DNA of 7,102 nt from Chloroflexota bacterium. GTDB taxonomy: Bacteria; Chloroflexota; Anaerolineae; Anaerolineales; JACQED01. The notes beneath the pieces were generated by a model. It ran no database searches. It was not told where the DNA came from and saw only the letters and a program-made list of their open reading frames with translations. Location: the NCBI GenBank assembly GCA_016200785.1, contig JACQED010000139.1, positions 1 through 7,102 of the forward strand. Direction: 5' to 3'. Below, in pieces: positions 1 through 6,107 of the stretch. Position numbers and translations under genes: made by a program. Numbering within the stretch: position 1 is the first letter of the stretch; each line of letters begins with the position of its first letter.

Positions 1-371
1 ACAAAGCTCAGCTCCTCGAGGCGGCGCGCGCCGCGGCGGCGGCGAATCGGAACGACGCTCAATCTCAGACCGATCTCGGCTGGGCGCTCTACGGCGCCGG
101 CCGACTCGCCGACGCTGCCGAGCAGTTCAAGCGCGCTCTGATGATCGACATGAACATCGTTGACGCGCACTACGGCCTGGCGCTGGCGAGCAAGGCGCTC
201 AATCTCAAAGAGCCGGCGATCGCTGCCTTCGAGAAGGTCGCGTCGCTGGCGACGCAACTTGATGACCCGGTGCGCGGCGGCATGTTGCGGCGGCTGGCCC
301 ACGGGCAGATCAACGAAATGAAAGATGGCGACTGGCAGTTGGCAGGCGAGATTTGGCACAGAGAACCTTGA
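1..371 (+). CDS. TPR-repeat protein, C-terminal part (5' end outside the window)
   Basis: This reading frame is open from the left edge (first full codon at base 3) to a TGA at 369-371. It contains no ATG, GTG or TTG before 141, so the gene begins upstream of the window. The visible 122 residues contain two consecutive helix-turn-helix units that fit the 34-residue tetratricopeptide pattern: one around 'DLGWALYGAGRLADAAEQF' and one around 'AHYGLALASKALNLKEPA', each with the small/Gly-8, Tyr-11 and Ala-20 type positions. They are followed by a shorter amphipathic helix (LRRLAHGQINEM) that probably caps the solenoid. TPR solenoids are protein-interaction scaffolds, and nothing here identifies the partner. 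The stop codon overlaps a possible TTG start of the next gene (CTTGA), so the two are probably co-transcribed and may be translationally coupled. What lies N-terminal to this fragment cannot be seen. Confidence 0.8.
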   Translation, partial: KAQLLEAARAAAAANRNDAQSQTDLGWALYGAGRLADAAEQFKRALMIDMNIVDAHYGLALASKALNLKEPAIAAFEKVASLATQLDDPVRGGMLRRLAHGQINEMKDGDWQLAGEIWHREP

Positions 372-1366
372 GCCGCCGCGAGCGGCTCGAACGGACGATC
401 CACGGTCAAGCGACGGATCGCGTTCCAGTCGCGTTGTGGCGCCACTTTCCCGGCGACGATCAGGACCCCGGCTCGCTGGCGGCGGTGATCGCCGCCTTTC
501 AGCGCGAGTACGATTTTGACTTCGTCAAAGTCACGCCCGCCAGCAGCTTCTGCGTGAAGGACTGGGGCGTGGACGACGTGTGGAACGGGAACGGCGAGGG
601 GACGCGCGACTACACCCGGCGCGCGATCGCCGCGCCCGACGAGTGGACTCGGCTGCCGCGCCTCGACCCGACGCGCGGCCACCTCGGCGCGCAACTGCGC
701 TGTCTCGAACTCCTCCGGGCGACCTTCGCCGACGAAACCCCATTCATCCAGACGATCTTCAGCCCGCTGGCGCAAGCGCGCAACCTCGCCGGCGGCGACG
801 CGGCTCTCGTCCATCTCCGCCGCTATCCCGACGCGCTGAAGGCCGGCCTTGAGACGATTACCGCCACGACGATTGATTTCATCGAAGCCGCGAAGCCCTG
901 CAACATCGGCGGCATCTTCTACGCACAGAATCATGCGACGTATCGCCTTCTCTCGGAAGTGGAGTATCTGGAATTCGCGCGACCCTACGATCTGCGCGTC
1001 CTCGAGGCGGCGAAGGACTTGTGGCTGAACGTGCTTCACCTACACGGCAACGAGATCATGTTCGACCTTATCGCCGATTATCCGGCGGCCGTCGTGAACT
1101 GGCACGACCGCGAGACTCTGCCATCGCTGGCCGACGGCTTGAAGAAAGTGAAAGGCGCGGCCTGCGGCGGCGTGCGTCAATGGGAGACCCTCGTTCGCGG
1201 CACGCCGGGCGACGTGCGCCGCGAATGCGCCGACGCCCTCCGGCAAACCGGCGGCCGGCGTTTCATCCTCGGCACCGGCTGCGTCACGCCGATCGTCGCG
1301 CCGACGGGAAACATCAGGGCGGTGAGAGAGGCGGTCGAGAAGGAATTAAAGGTAATGGGGAACTAA
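353..1366 (+). CDS. Uroporphyrinogen decarboxylase (URO-D) superfamily protein
   Basis: This is a 337-residue protein of the URO-D TIM-barrel superfamily, which includes HemE, the MtaA/CmuA-type corrinoid methyltransferases and many unassigned decarboxylase-like enzymes. The N-terminal signature reads S-R-R-E-R-L-E-R..G..TDRVPVALWRHFPGDD (about residues 7-36), and the C-terminal signature reads GTGCVTPIVAPTGNIRAV (307-324). The length fits the family. The HemE substrate loop (MRQAGRY type) is absent, so a true haem-pathway HemE is unlikely. Methyltransferase members bind zinc through H-x-C...C. Here the equivalent positions appear to be His229-Leu-His231 and Cys310, an altered ligand set. The start is uncertain: TTG at 353 gives the longest protein, while TTG at 368 overlaps the upstream TGA and begins directly at the conserved SRRER segment. 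Neither has a strong Shine-Dalgarno site. The stop codon lies inside a hairpin. The substrate is unknown. Confidence 0.85.
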   Translation: MAQRTLSRRERLERTIHGQATDRVPVALWRHFPGDDQDPGSLAAVIAAFQREYDFDFVKVTPASSFCVKDWGVDDVWNGNGEGTRDYTRRAIAAPDEWTRLPRLDPTRGHLGAQLRCLELLRATFADETPFIQTIFSPLAQARNLAGGDAALVHLRRYPDALKAGLETITATTIDFIEAAKPCNIGGIFYAQNHATYRLLSEVEYLEFARPYDLRVLEAAKDLWLNVLHLHGNEIMFDLIADYPAAVVNWHDRETLPSLADGLKKVKGAACGGVRQWETLVRGTPGDVRRECADALRQTGGRRFILGTGCVTPIVAPTGNIRAVREAVEKELKVMGN

Positions 1367-1391
1367 GGGAACTGGCATTTCCTTTAGTTCC
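1359..1391 (+). repeat. Hairpin of purine-rich 8-9-base repeats across the URO-D stop codon
   Basis: Bases 1359-1371 (GGAACTAAGGGAA) pair with 1379-1391 (TTCCTTTAGTTCC), giving a 13-bp stem with one G-T wobble and a 7-base loop. The URO-D stop TAA (1364-1366) sits in the left arm. The arms are made of a short repeat of the form GGGAACTAA: two copies run forward at 1358-1375, and four degraded copies run in the reverse sense out to about 1416. The structure could act as an attenuator or a weak terminator between the URO-D gene and rsmD, but the downstream tract is mixed T and C rather than a clean T run. It could equally be a small dispersed repeat. Confidence 0.6.
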
Positions 1392-1418
1392 TTCGTTCCC
1401 TCAATTTCCTTTTTCCTC

Positions 1419-1973
1419 ATGCGCGTCATTTCCGGCTCTGCCAAGGGCCGCCGCCTCAAGATGGTTCCGGGCGAGGGAACGCGCCCCGTCGGCGACAAAG
1501 TAAAGCAGGCGCTGTTCAACATCCTCGGCGCGGACATTGAAGGGGCGACCTTTCTCGATCTATTCGCCGGTACGGGCAGTGTGGGCATCGAGGCGCTGAG
1601 CCGGGGCGCGGCGCGGGCAGTATTCGTCGAGAGCGATCGGATGGCGGCGAAGATCATCGGCGACAACCTCGCGTACACCGGACTGGCCGACCGGGCCCAG
1701 GTCGTGCGCGGCGACGCGTTTCGTTTCCTCGGCGGCGCTCGCCGCGAAGCATTTGACTTTGTCTACATCGCCCCGCCGCAATACGCCGACCTTTGGCGCC
1801 TAATCCTCTCCGCGCTCGACGCGCATCCCGATTGGCTGAACCCGGACGGAATGGCAATTGCCCAGATTAACCCGGTCGAATACAATGAACTCAGCCTGAC
1901 CGCGCTGCGGTTCTTCGACCAGCGCAAGTACGGCAGCACGCTGTTGTGTTTCTACGAGAAACCCGGTGACTGA
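1419..1973 (+). CDS. rsmD: RsmD-family 16S rRNA (guanine-N2)-methyltransferase
   Basis: This 184-residue protein fits RsmD, a cytoplasmic enzyme that methylates N2 of G966 (E. coli numbering) of 16S rRNA using S-adenosylmethionine. It begins with the family hallmark MRVISGSAKGRRLK, followed by TRP...DKVKQALFNIL (21-36). The SAM-binding motif I is DLFAGTGSVGIEALSRGA (47-64), and the acidic motif II residue is near Glu71. Motif IV, normally (D/N)PP(Y/F), reads Ala118-Pro-Pro-Gln-Tyr122, so the usual acidic residue is replaced. I recall this APPQY form from Chloroflexota relatives, which makes it a lineage variant rather than obvious decay. The C-terminus DQRKYGSTLLCFYE is well conserved. The ATG start is fixed by the conserved first residues, yet the bases before it are almost all pyrimidines, with no Shine-Dalgarno sequence. 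The last codons overlap the histidine kinase gene by 8 bases. Confidence 0.92.
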   Translation: MRVISGSAKGRRLKMVPGEGTRPVGDKVKQALFNILGADIEGATFLDLFAGTGSVGIEALSRGAARAVFVESDRMAAKIIGDNLAYTGLADRAQVVRGDAFRFLGGARREAFDFVYIAPPQYADLWRLILSALDAHPDWLNPDGMAIAQINPVEYNELSLTALRFFDQRKYGSTLLCFYEKPGD

Positions 1974-3144
1974 CTTCCTCTCCACCGTTCCGCCCGAATC
2001 GGCGCGCCTCCTGCGCCGTGTCTTCCCCGAACTCGACGCCGCCGATTTGCTTGAACTCGCCAGCGTCAGCGCCATGCGCTCGTATCCCCCCGACCACGTC
2101 CTGTGTCACGAAGGAGAGATCGAGGACACTTTCTACGTGATCTCGGCTGGACAGGTGGAAGTGAGCAAATCGCTCGACGACCAGTCAAGGCGCGTGCTCA
2201 AGCAGATGGGTGCCGGCGAATTCTTCGGTGAGATGGCGCTGATCCACAACGTGCCGCGCGGCGCGACGGTGAAGTCGTTGAAGCCTGTGACCGTCTTGGA
2301 AATTGACAAGTCGGCATTCGACGTCGTACTGCGGCGCAGTCCGGTGATGGATTTTTTGGTGGTGCGCGAGCTCAGTGCCCGCCTCTCGGCGAACGACCAA
2401 CTGGCGATTCAGGACTTACGCCAGAAGAACGTCGAACTGGCCGAAGCCTATCGGCAGCTGGCCGAGCAGGAACGACTGCGGTCGGAGTTCCTCACGACCG
2501 TTTCGCACGAGCTTCGCACACCCCTGACCTCAGCGAACGGTTTTATGCAGTTCATTCGCTCCGGCGCGCTGCAAGGCGACGCGTTGAACGCCGCGCTGGA
2601 AACTGTGGCGAAGAATATCGCCACGGTGGTGCGACTGGTCAACGACATTCTGTTCTTGCAGGAGATGGATTTAATCGCGCCGGCCTTCAAGCCCGTGGAT
2701 GTGGGTGCGGTGGCGGCGGCGGCGGTTGAGGAACTTCGCGCTCGCGCTACCGAGAACAAGGTCGGCTTGAGGCTGACGATCGCGCCTGCCCTGCCCTCAG
2801 TGCAGGGAGATGCCGAGGGCCTCGCGCGCGTCTTCCGCGCGCTTCTCGACAACGCGATCAAATTCAGCCCCGATGGAGGCGATGTGGGGGTGACCGTGTC
2901 GCGCGGTGGGGGGAGGGTGGTCGTCGAAATCGCCGACGGCGGCGTGGGTATTCCCGAGGAACACCGACCTCACATCTTCGATCGATTCTATCGCGTCGAG
3001 ACGATGGGCGGGCGGCTATTCGGCGGCGCGGGGTTGGGGCTGTCAGTCGCCAAACACGTCGTCGAACAACACAACGGGACGATTGAGTTTCGGAGCGAAG
3101 TGGGGAAGGGGAGCACGTTCGTCGTGAAGTTGCCGCCGGGGTAA
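1966..3144 (+). CDS. Soluble sensor histidine kinase with N-terminal cyclic-nucleotide-binding domain
   Basis: This 392-residue two-component sensor kinase has no membrane segment, so it should act in the cytosol. Residues about 12-125 form a CRP/FNR-type cyclic-nucleotide-binding domain. Its phosphate-binding cassette reads FGEMALIHNVPRGAT (87-101) with Arg98, the position that usually contacts the cyclic phosphate. Residues about 135-172 look helical (LRQKNVELAEAYRQLAEQE) and probably form a coiled-coil linker. The HisKA H-box is SHELRTPL with phosphoacceptor His181. The ATPase domain has an N-box with Asn296 (LLDNAIKFSP), a G1 box D324-G-G-V-G328, an F-box-like DRFYR, and a G2 box GGAGLGL (353-359). 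All catalytic elements are present. The GTG start at 1966 lies inside the end of rsmD, which suggests coupled translation. No response regulator is encoded in the window, so the partner is unknown. The ligand is inferred to be cAMP or cGMP, although many such domains bind something else or nothing. Confidence 0.93.
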   Translation: MTDFLSTVPPESARLLRRVFPELDAADLLELASVSAMRSYPPDHVLCHEGEIEDTFYVISAGQVEVSKSLDDQSRRVLKQMGAGEFFGEMALIHNVPRGATVKSLKPVTVLEIDKSAFDVVLRRSPVMDFLVVRELSARLSANDQLAIQDLRQKNVELAEAYRQLAEQERLRSEFLTTVSHELRTPLTSANGFMQFIRSGALQGDALNAALETVAKNIATVVRLVNDILFLQEMDLIAPAFKPVDVGAVAAAAVEELRARATENKVGLRLTIAPALPSVQGDAEGLARVFRALLDNAIKFSPDGGDVGVTVSRGGGRVVVEIADGGVGIPEEHRPHIFDRFYRVETMGGRLFGGAGLGLSVAKHVVEQHNGTIEFRSEVGKGSTFVVKLPPG

Positions 3145-3145
3145 C

Positions 3146-3158
3146 TTAGCCCGGCTAA
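3146..3158. other. Small palindrome in the convergent gene junction
   Basis: Only 10 bases separate the kinase stop (TAA, 3142-3144) from the stop of the opposing membrane-protein gene (3155-3157). The junction carries a perfect inverted repeat, TTAGCC/GGCTAA, around a central C. The second arm supplies the minus-strand stop codon. Folded as RNA it would give about five base pairs and a three-base loop, with no T tract, so it is at most a weak terminator on either strand. The symmetry may be coincidental. Confidence 0.3.
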
Positions 3159-4033
3159 TTGGCGGCCCTGCGCGTGTTGAGGATGCCCCACCGATCTGCT
3201 TGCAGGGCCCACATGCAAAACGAATACATTGCGAAGCATTCGAGCGCGAAGGGTGGGAAACCGAGAAAGCCCGGCGCCGGCATCTCGAACAATTTGAGGT
3301 TCTGGAACATCGGGAAAATGTAAATCCACTTTCCCGCCGCCCAATAATTCCAGAACTCCCACAGCAAACCGCAGAGCAACCCCGCAGTGAGAAGTTGCCA
3401 CATCCGCGCCGGGCGGCCTTCTTCGAGTTCGCGAAAAATGGACGGCGCGCCGAGGCGATAGTTCACCGGTTCGAGCAAAAAGATGTAGCCGACCCACACC
3501 GCGGCGAACAAGTATGCTCCGATCGTTCGTGGCAGCGCGAGCGGGATGGTCACGAGCGCGAGGCCGGCGATGAACGAGAGCGCCAACTGCGCCGGCCCCC
3601 ACTTGAACGGGCGGCGCATCGTTCGAGAGAACACGCCGTAAGCGTCGAGTAGTTCGGCTGTCTGGAAGATGCCGGGGAAGATCGTCGCGAACGACCAGCC
3701 ATAGCCGAGGGTGCGTTGAAAGGGTTCACCTGGCACGCCGACGTACGCCCAGTTCGCCAGACGCAAGTTGTAGACTTCGAAGACGAGCCAACACAGTACC
3801 GAGAGGAAGGCCATGAACGGAACTTCGGCGAGCCGATCGTGGAAAAGAGACGAGCCGCGCTTACGAAGGATCAGCGCGTCGGCAAAGAGGATATAGCCTG
3901 TCCAGGCAATCGGGGTGAACCACGTCGAGACGAATGGCTGGCGGGCGAAGAGGAGTATTTCGGCGGCGATTATGATCGCGAGGCCGAAGTAACCGTGCCA
4001 TTTGAGGCGCATGTTTTCAAGTCCCTGACTCAC
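3155..4033 (-). CDS. Integral membrane protein of unknown function with internal duplication
   Basis: This is a 292-residue, very hydrophobic and Trp/Phe/Tyr-rich protein that I cannot assign to a named family. Hydrophobic stretches suggest six to eight membrane segments, near residues 14-32, 38-55, 72-92, 112-130, 148-166, 170-190, 212-230 and 256-276. It is built from two similar halves. GYILFADALILRKRGSSLF (46-64) matches GYIFLLEPVNYRLGAPSIF (182-200), and CWLVFEVYN...NWAYVGVP (81-101) matches CGLLWEFWN...KWIYIFP (221-241), an offset of 136-141 residues. Glu86/Glu226, Asn89/Asn229 and the W-x-Y motifs are kept in both halves and may line a binding site. The GTG start at 4033 overlaps the Nudix stop as GTGA. 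An in-frame ATG at 4012 with AGGGA ten bases before it is an alternative start. It is the last gene of the minus-strand operon. Confidence 0.85.
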   Translation of the reverse strand: MSQGLENMRLKWHGYFGLAIIIAAEILLFARQPFVSTWFTPIAWTGYILFADALILRKRGSSLFHDRLAEVPFMAFLSVLCWLVFEVYNLRLANWAYVGVPGEPFQRTLGYGWSFATIFPGIFQTAELLDAYGVFSRTMRRPFKWGPAQLALSFIAGLALVTIPLALPRTIGAYLFAAVWVGYIFLLEPVNYRLGAPSIFRELEEGRPARMWQLLTAGLLCGLLWEFWNYWAAGKWIYIFPMFQNLKLFEMPAPGFLGFPPFALECFAMYSFCMWALQADRWGILNTRRAAN

Positions 4034-4539
4034 CCGCCAAAGTCGGCGATCAATTTTCCGTGCGTGCCGTAGTGATACCTCGCGGAGAACGGCATTTCAT
4101 CGTCCTTCATCCCCAACACTTTCGGCAGGAGCATCGGCAAGTCCTCGACGAGATCGAGTTCGTTCACCTGGTCGAATGCGACCCACTCCAGTATCCCCTC
4201 GCTTGACGCTCTCACCTCGCGCCCATCGGCTCGCGCGGTAAAGACAAACAGCCCGATCCCCGCCGCTTCGCCGGTGTCAATGTTGATCACGCCGCGCAAG
4301 CGAAACTCGGTCACCGCCAACCCGGTTTCCTCGCGCACCTCGCGGATCGCCGCCGAAAAAATGTCCTCGTCGCGTTCGACGTGCCCGCCGACGCCGTTGT
4401 ATCTGCCGGGAAAGATTTTCTTGTCCGGTGCGCCTTTGATTAGAAGCACTTCGCGGTCGTGGGTGACGAAACAGAGGGTGCGGGGGATGAGGATGTAGCG
4501 GCCGGCGGAGTTGGAGACGCCCTGGTCTTGGGCAGGCAT
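4030..4539 (-). CDS. Nudix hydrolase (MutT/8-oxo-dGTP diphosphatase-like)
   Basis: This is a 169-residue Nudix-fold pyrophosphohydrolase, probably acting on a nucleoside diphosphate derivative. The full Nudix box G-x5-E-x7-REUxEExGU is intact: Gly52, Glu58, Arg66-Glu67-Val68, Glu70-Glu71, Gly73-Leu74. The Glu residues of the REUxEE core bind the catalytic divalent metal. The preceding segment RTLCFVTHDREVLLIKGA plus FPGRYNGVGGH resembles bacterial 8-oxo-dGTP diphosphatases, but the Nudix box alone does not define the substrate. The frame stays open far upstream into the aldolase gene, but that extension is Arg/Gly-rich and lacks family similarity. ATG at 4539 is therefore chosen, with a weak GGTGA Shine-Dalgarno about five bases before it. 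The stop overlaps the membrane-protein start by four bases, which implies coupled translation and perhaps a shared role. Confidence 0.92.
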   Translation of the reverse strand: MPAQDQGVSNSAGRYILIPRTLCFVTHDREVLLIKGAPDKKIFPGRYNGVGGHVERDEDIFSAAIREVREETGLAVTEFRLRGVINIDTGEAAGIGLFVFTARADGREVRASSEGILEWVAFDQVNELDLVEDLPMLLPKVLGMKDDEMPFSARYHYGTHGKLIADFGG

Positions 4540-4553
4540 AGGATCACCGGGAG

Positions 4554-4640
4554 GCTGACAAACGCTGATTGAGGCTGATGCTAATCCGCGTTTACACCTA
4601 CCCTTGCGGGCGGTGCAAGGGTCTGCGTGAATCGGCGTCC
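4554..4640. repeat. Degenerate 10-base-period intergenic repeat
   Basis: The 104-base gap between the aldolase and Nudix genes is filled with imperfect decamers. On the plus strand these are GCTGACAAAC, GCTGATTGAG and GCTGATGCTA (4554-4583), then ATCCGCGTTT (4584-4593). After an embedded hairpin come TCTGCGTGAA and TCGGCGTCCC (4622-4641). The shared core is roughly ATC(C/T)GCGTnn or its complement-like GCTGATnnnn. Similar short decameric tracts are, to my knowledge, scattered through intergenic regions of many environmental bacteria. Their function is unknown. I see no clear promoter in this gap. Confidence 0.55.
4600..4622 (-). other. Perfect 8-bp hairpin between aldolase and Nudix genes
   Basis: ACCCTTGC (4600-4607) pairs exactly with GCAAGGGT (4615-4622) around a 7-base loop. 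With mismatches the pairing can be extended to 17-base arms (4591-4631). It lies 22 bases past the aldolase stop on the minus strand. No T tract follows on either strand, so a classical intrinsic terminator is unlikely. RNA 3'-end stabilisation, partial attenuation of the downstream Nudix/membrane genes, or simply being the core of the surrounding repeat are all possible. Confidence 0.55.
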
Positions 4641-4643
4641 CAT

Positions 4644-6092
4644 TCAATCCGCCAAGTCCTTCACTTCTTCCGCCTCGACCTCCACCAACCCGAAGTCGGC
4701 CAGTTTCTTGTGAACGGCGACGGGCTCGACGTGCTTGTCCATCAGTTCCTTCGTTCCCTTCACGTTCAACTGCTCGAACAGAAAGGCGAATTGTTTTTCC
4801 CACGCCGCGCCGAGCTCTTCGCGCTTCTCGGCGCTCAGGCCCCACATCTGCGCTTTGAACGGGCCGATGGCTTTCTTGCGGGTCTTGTAGAAGAACTGCT
4901 CGTCGCTGTCCGAGGGCTTGCGCTCGTCGTCGGCGTTGGTCTTGAGCCAGGCATAAATTTCGTCGCGCAGGTCGGCGGGCAGGCGATCGTAGAGCATGTT
5001 CTGGAAGTTGGTGGCGAGGTGAACTTCGCAGGCGCCGTATTCCGGGAACTTGCCGAAGGCGTTTTCGGGCAACGTGCTCGCGCCGTGCTGAACGGCCCCC
5101 GCCATCCCGTACTCTTTCTGGGCGACGAACGACAATCGCTTGAGGGTGTCAAAGTCAACCGCCACCTGCGCCATTGTCCCATCCGGGAGAACGACGCCGC
5201 CGTGCGATGTGCCGGTCTGTATGCTGATCTTGCTCAACCCGGTCATCCCGCCCGACCGCTTGCGCTTGCCGTCCACTTTCTGGTCGAGCAAATGGTTGCG
5301 ATAGCCGTCCATGAAAGCGCGCAGTTCTTCTTCGGTCGAGTTCTTGCCGCCCACTTCGCCGATCTCGCCGCCGACCGACACTTCCACGCCTTTCGGTTGC
5401 AGGCCGCGAATGAGCGCAGTCATCTCGGCGCAGCGGGCCGCGTTCACCCCCTGCTGGTCGGGGATGGTCGGTCGAGAGAGGTCAACTAGCGTCGAGGAAT
5501 CAATGTCAATGTTGTAGAAACCGGCGGCGATGGCCTCGGCGGTCAACTCGCGCAGGGCTTGGGTCTCGCCCTCCGGGTCGGCCTTCATCTTCTTCGCGCT
5601 GAACTGGAAATGGTCGCCCTGAATGCAAACGGGGCTGCTCCAGCCTTCGGCGATGGCGGCGGCCAGCACTGACGAGGCATACTCGGCGGGCCGTTGATTG
5701 GTGTAGCCCATCTCTGACCGCGCGATCTCAAAGATAATCGCACCGGCGTCGATCTTGTTCGCCGCACGGAAGACGGCTCGCGCCGAATCGAAAGTCATCG
5801 CGCGCAGATTCATCGCCGGAACGGTAAAATTGGTCGGCGTCTCACCGCGCCCGCGCGCCATATACAATCCGTTGATTGAGGCCGGCATGATGCCGAGCGC
5901 CAGCGCGCCTTCCCAGATCAGCCAGCGCGCCGCGGCCTGCTCCGCGCCCGACGCGAGCGCAGACTTCTCGGCCAGCAGTCCGGCGCACTCGCGGAACCTG
6001 GCTTCGTTCTTGAGCGAGAACTTGCCGGTCTTTGTGACGGCGACGGATTTGTTGAGTTGGGAGAGGAGGGACTCGAGAGAGGGGTTGGTCAT
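4644..6092 (-). CDS. Class II fructose-bisphosphate aldolase-like enzyme (large form)
   Basis: This 482-residue, cytoplasmic TIM-barrel protein resembles zinc-dependent class II aldolases (FbaA/GatY type), which reversibly cleave ketose bisphosphates, but it is over 100 residues longer than the usual members. Recognisable elements in order are VPAMNLRAMTFDSARAVF (91-108, the first barrel strand and helix); GDHFQFS with the probable catalytic Asp160 and zinc ligand His161; GGEIGEVGG with Glu243/Glu246; SHGGVVLPDG with His298; and QHGAST with His336. The last two match the positions of the other two zinc histidines. The segment that normally reads N-x-D-T-D, which binds substrate, reads His358-Leu-Ala-Thr-Asn362, so substrate preference may differ. 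About 110 C-terminal residues (373-482) are helical and charged. The ATG at 6092 has a good AGGAG site ten bases upstream. The gene follows the protease gene by 13 bases. Confidence 0.85.
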   Translation of the reverse strand: MTNPSLESLLSQLNKSVAVTKTGKFSLKNEARFRECAGLLAEKSALASGAEQAAARWLIWEGALALGIMPASINGLYMARGRGETPTNFTVPAMNLRAMTFDSARAVFRAANKIDAGAIIFEIARSEMGYTNQRPAEYASSVLAAAIAEGWSSPVCIQGDHFQFSAKKMKADPEGETQALRELTAEAIAAGFYNIDIDSSTLVDLSRPTIPDQQGVNAARCAEMTALIRGLQPKGVEVSVGGEIGEVGGKNSTEEELRAFMDGYRNHLLDQKVDGKRKRSGGMTGLSKISIQTGTSHGGVVLPDGTMAQVAVDFDTLKRLSFVAQKEYGMAGAVQHGASTLPENAFGKFPEYGACEVHLATNFQNMLYDRLPADLRDEIYAWLKTNADDERKPSDSDEQFFYKTRKKAIGPFKAQMWGLSAEKREELGAAWEKQFAFLFEQLNVKGTKELMDKHVEPVAVHKKLADFGLVEVEAEEVKDLAD

Positions 6093-6102
6093 GTAAGATA
6101 CG

Positions 6103-6107
6103 CTCCT
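6103..6107 (-). promoter_or_regulatory. Shine-Dalgarno site of the aldolase gene, overlapping the protease stop
   Basis: AGGAG on the minus strand lies ten bases before the ATG at 6092. Its first two bases belong to the TAG stop codon (6106-6108) of the upstream protease gene, so ribosomes ending there arrive directly on the next initiation site. This supports the aldolase start and co-translation of the two genes. Confidence 0.7.

Noticed and set aside
170..1039. Long minus-strand open frame (289 codons) opposite the TPR and URO-D genes
   Set aside because: It is antisense to well-supported coding sequence, its translation is Arg/Ala-rich without recognisable motifs, and GC-rich DNA commonly gives such shadows.
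353..1366. Annotating the URO-D gene as hemE
   Set aside because: The HemE substrate-binding MRQAGRY loop is not present and no other haem genes are adjacent.
2988..3602. Minus-strand open frame (204 codons) spanning the convergent junction
   Set aside because: It overlaps two well-supported genes in other frames and shows no motif.
4600..4622. Calling the intergenic hairpin an intrinsic terminator
   Set aside because: No T tract follows the stem on either strand, so only a hairpin is reported.
4540..4845. N-terminal extension of the Nudix frame into the aldolase gene
   Set aside because: The extra 102 residues are low-complexity Arg/Gly/Ala, overlap the aldolase end and the repeat, and lack similarity to Nudix proteins; the ATG at 4539 fits better.
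4569..5489. Plus-strand open frame (306 codons) opposite the aldolase gene
   Set aside because: The opposite strand encodes clear aldolase motifs; this frame has no family signature and no good start signals.
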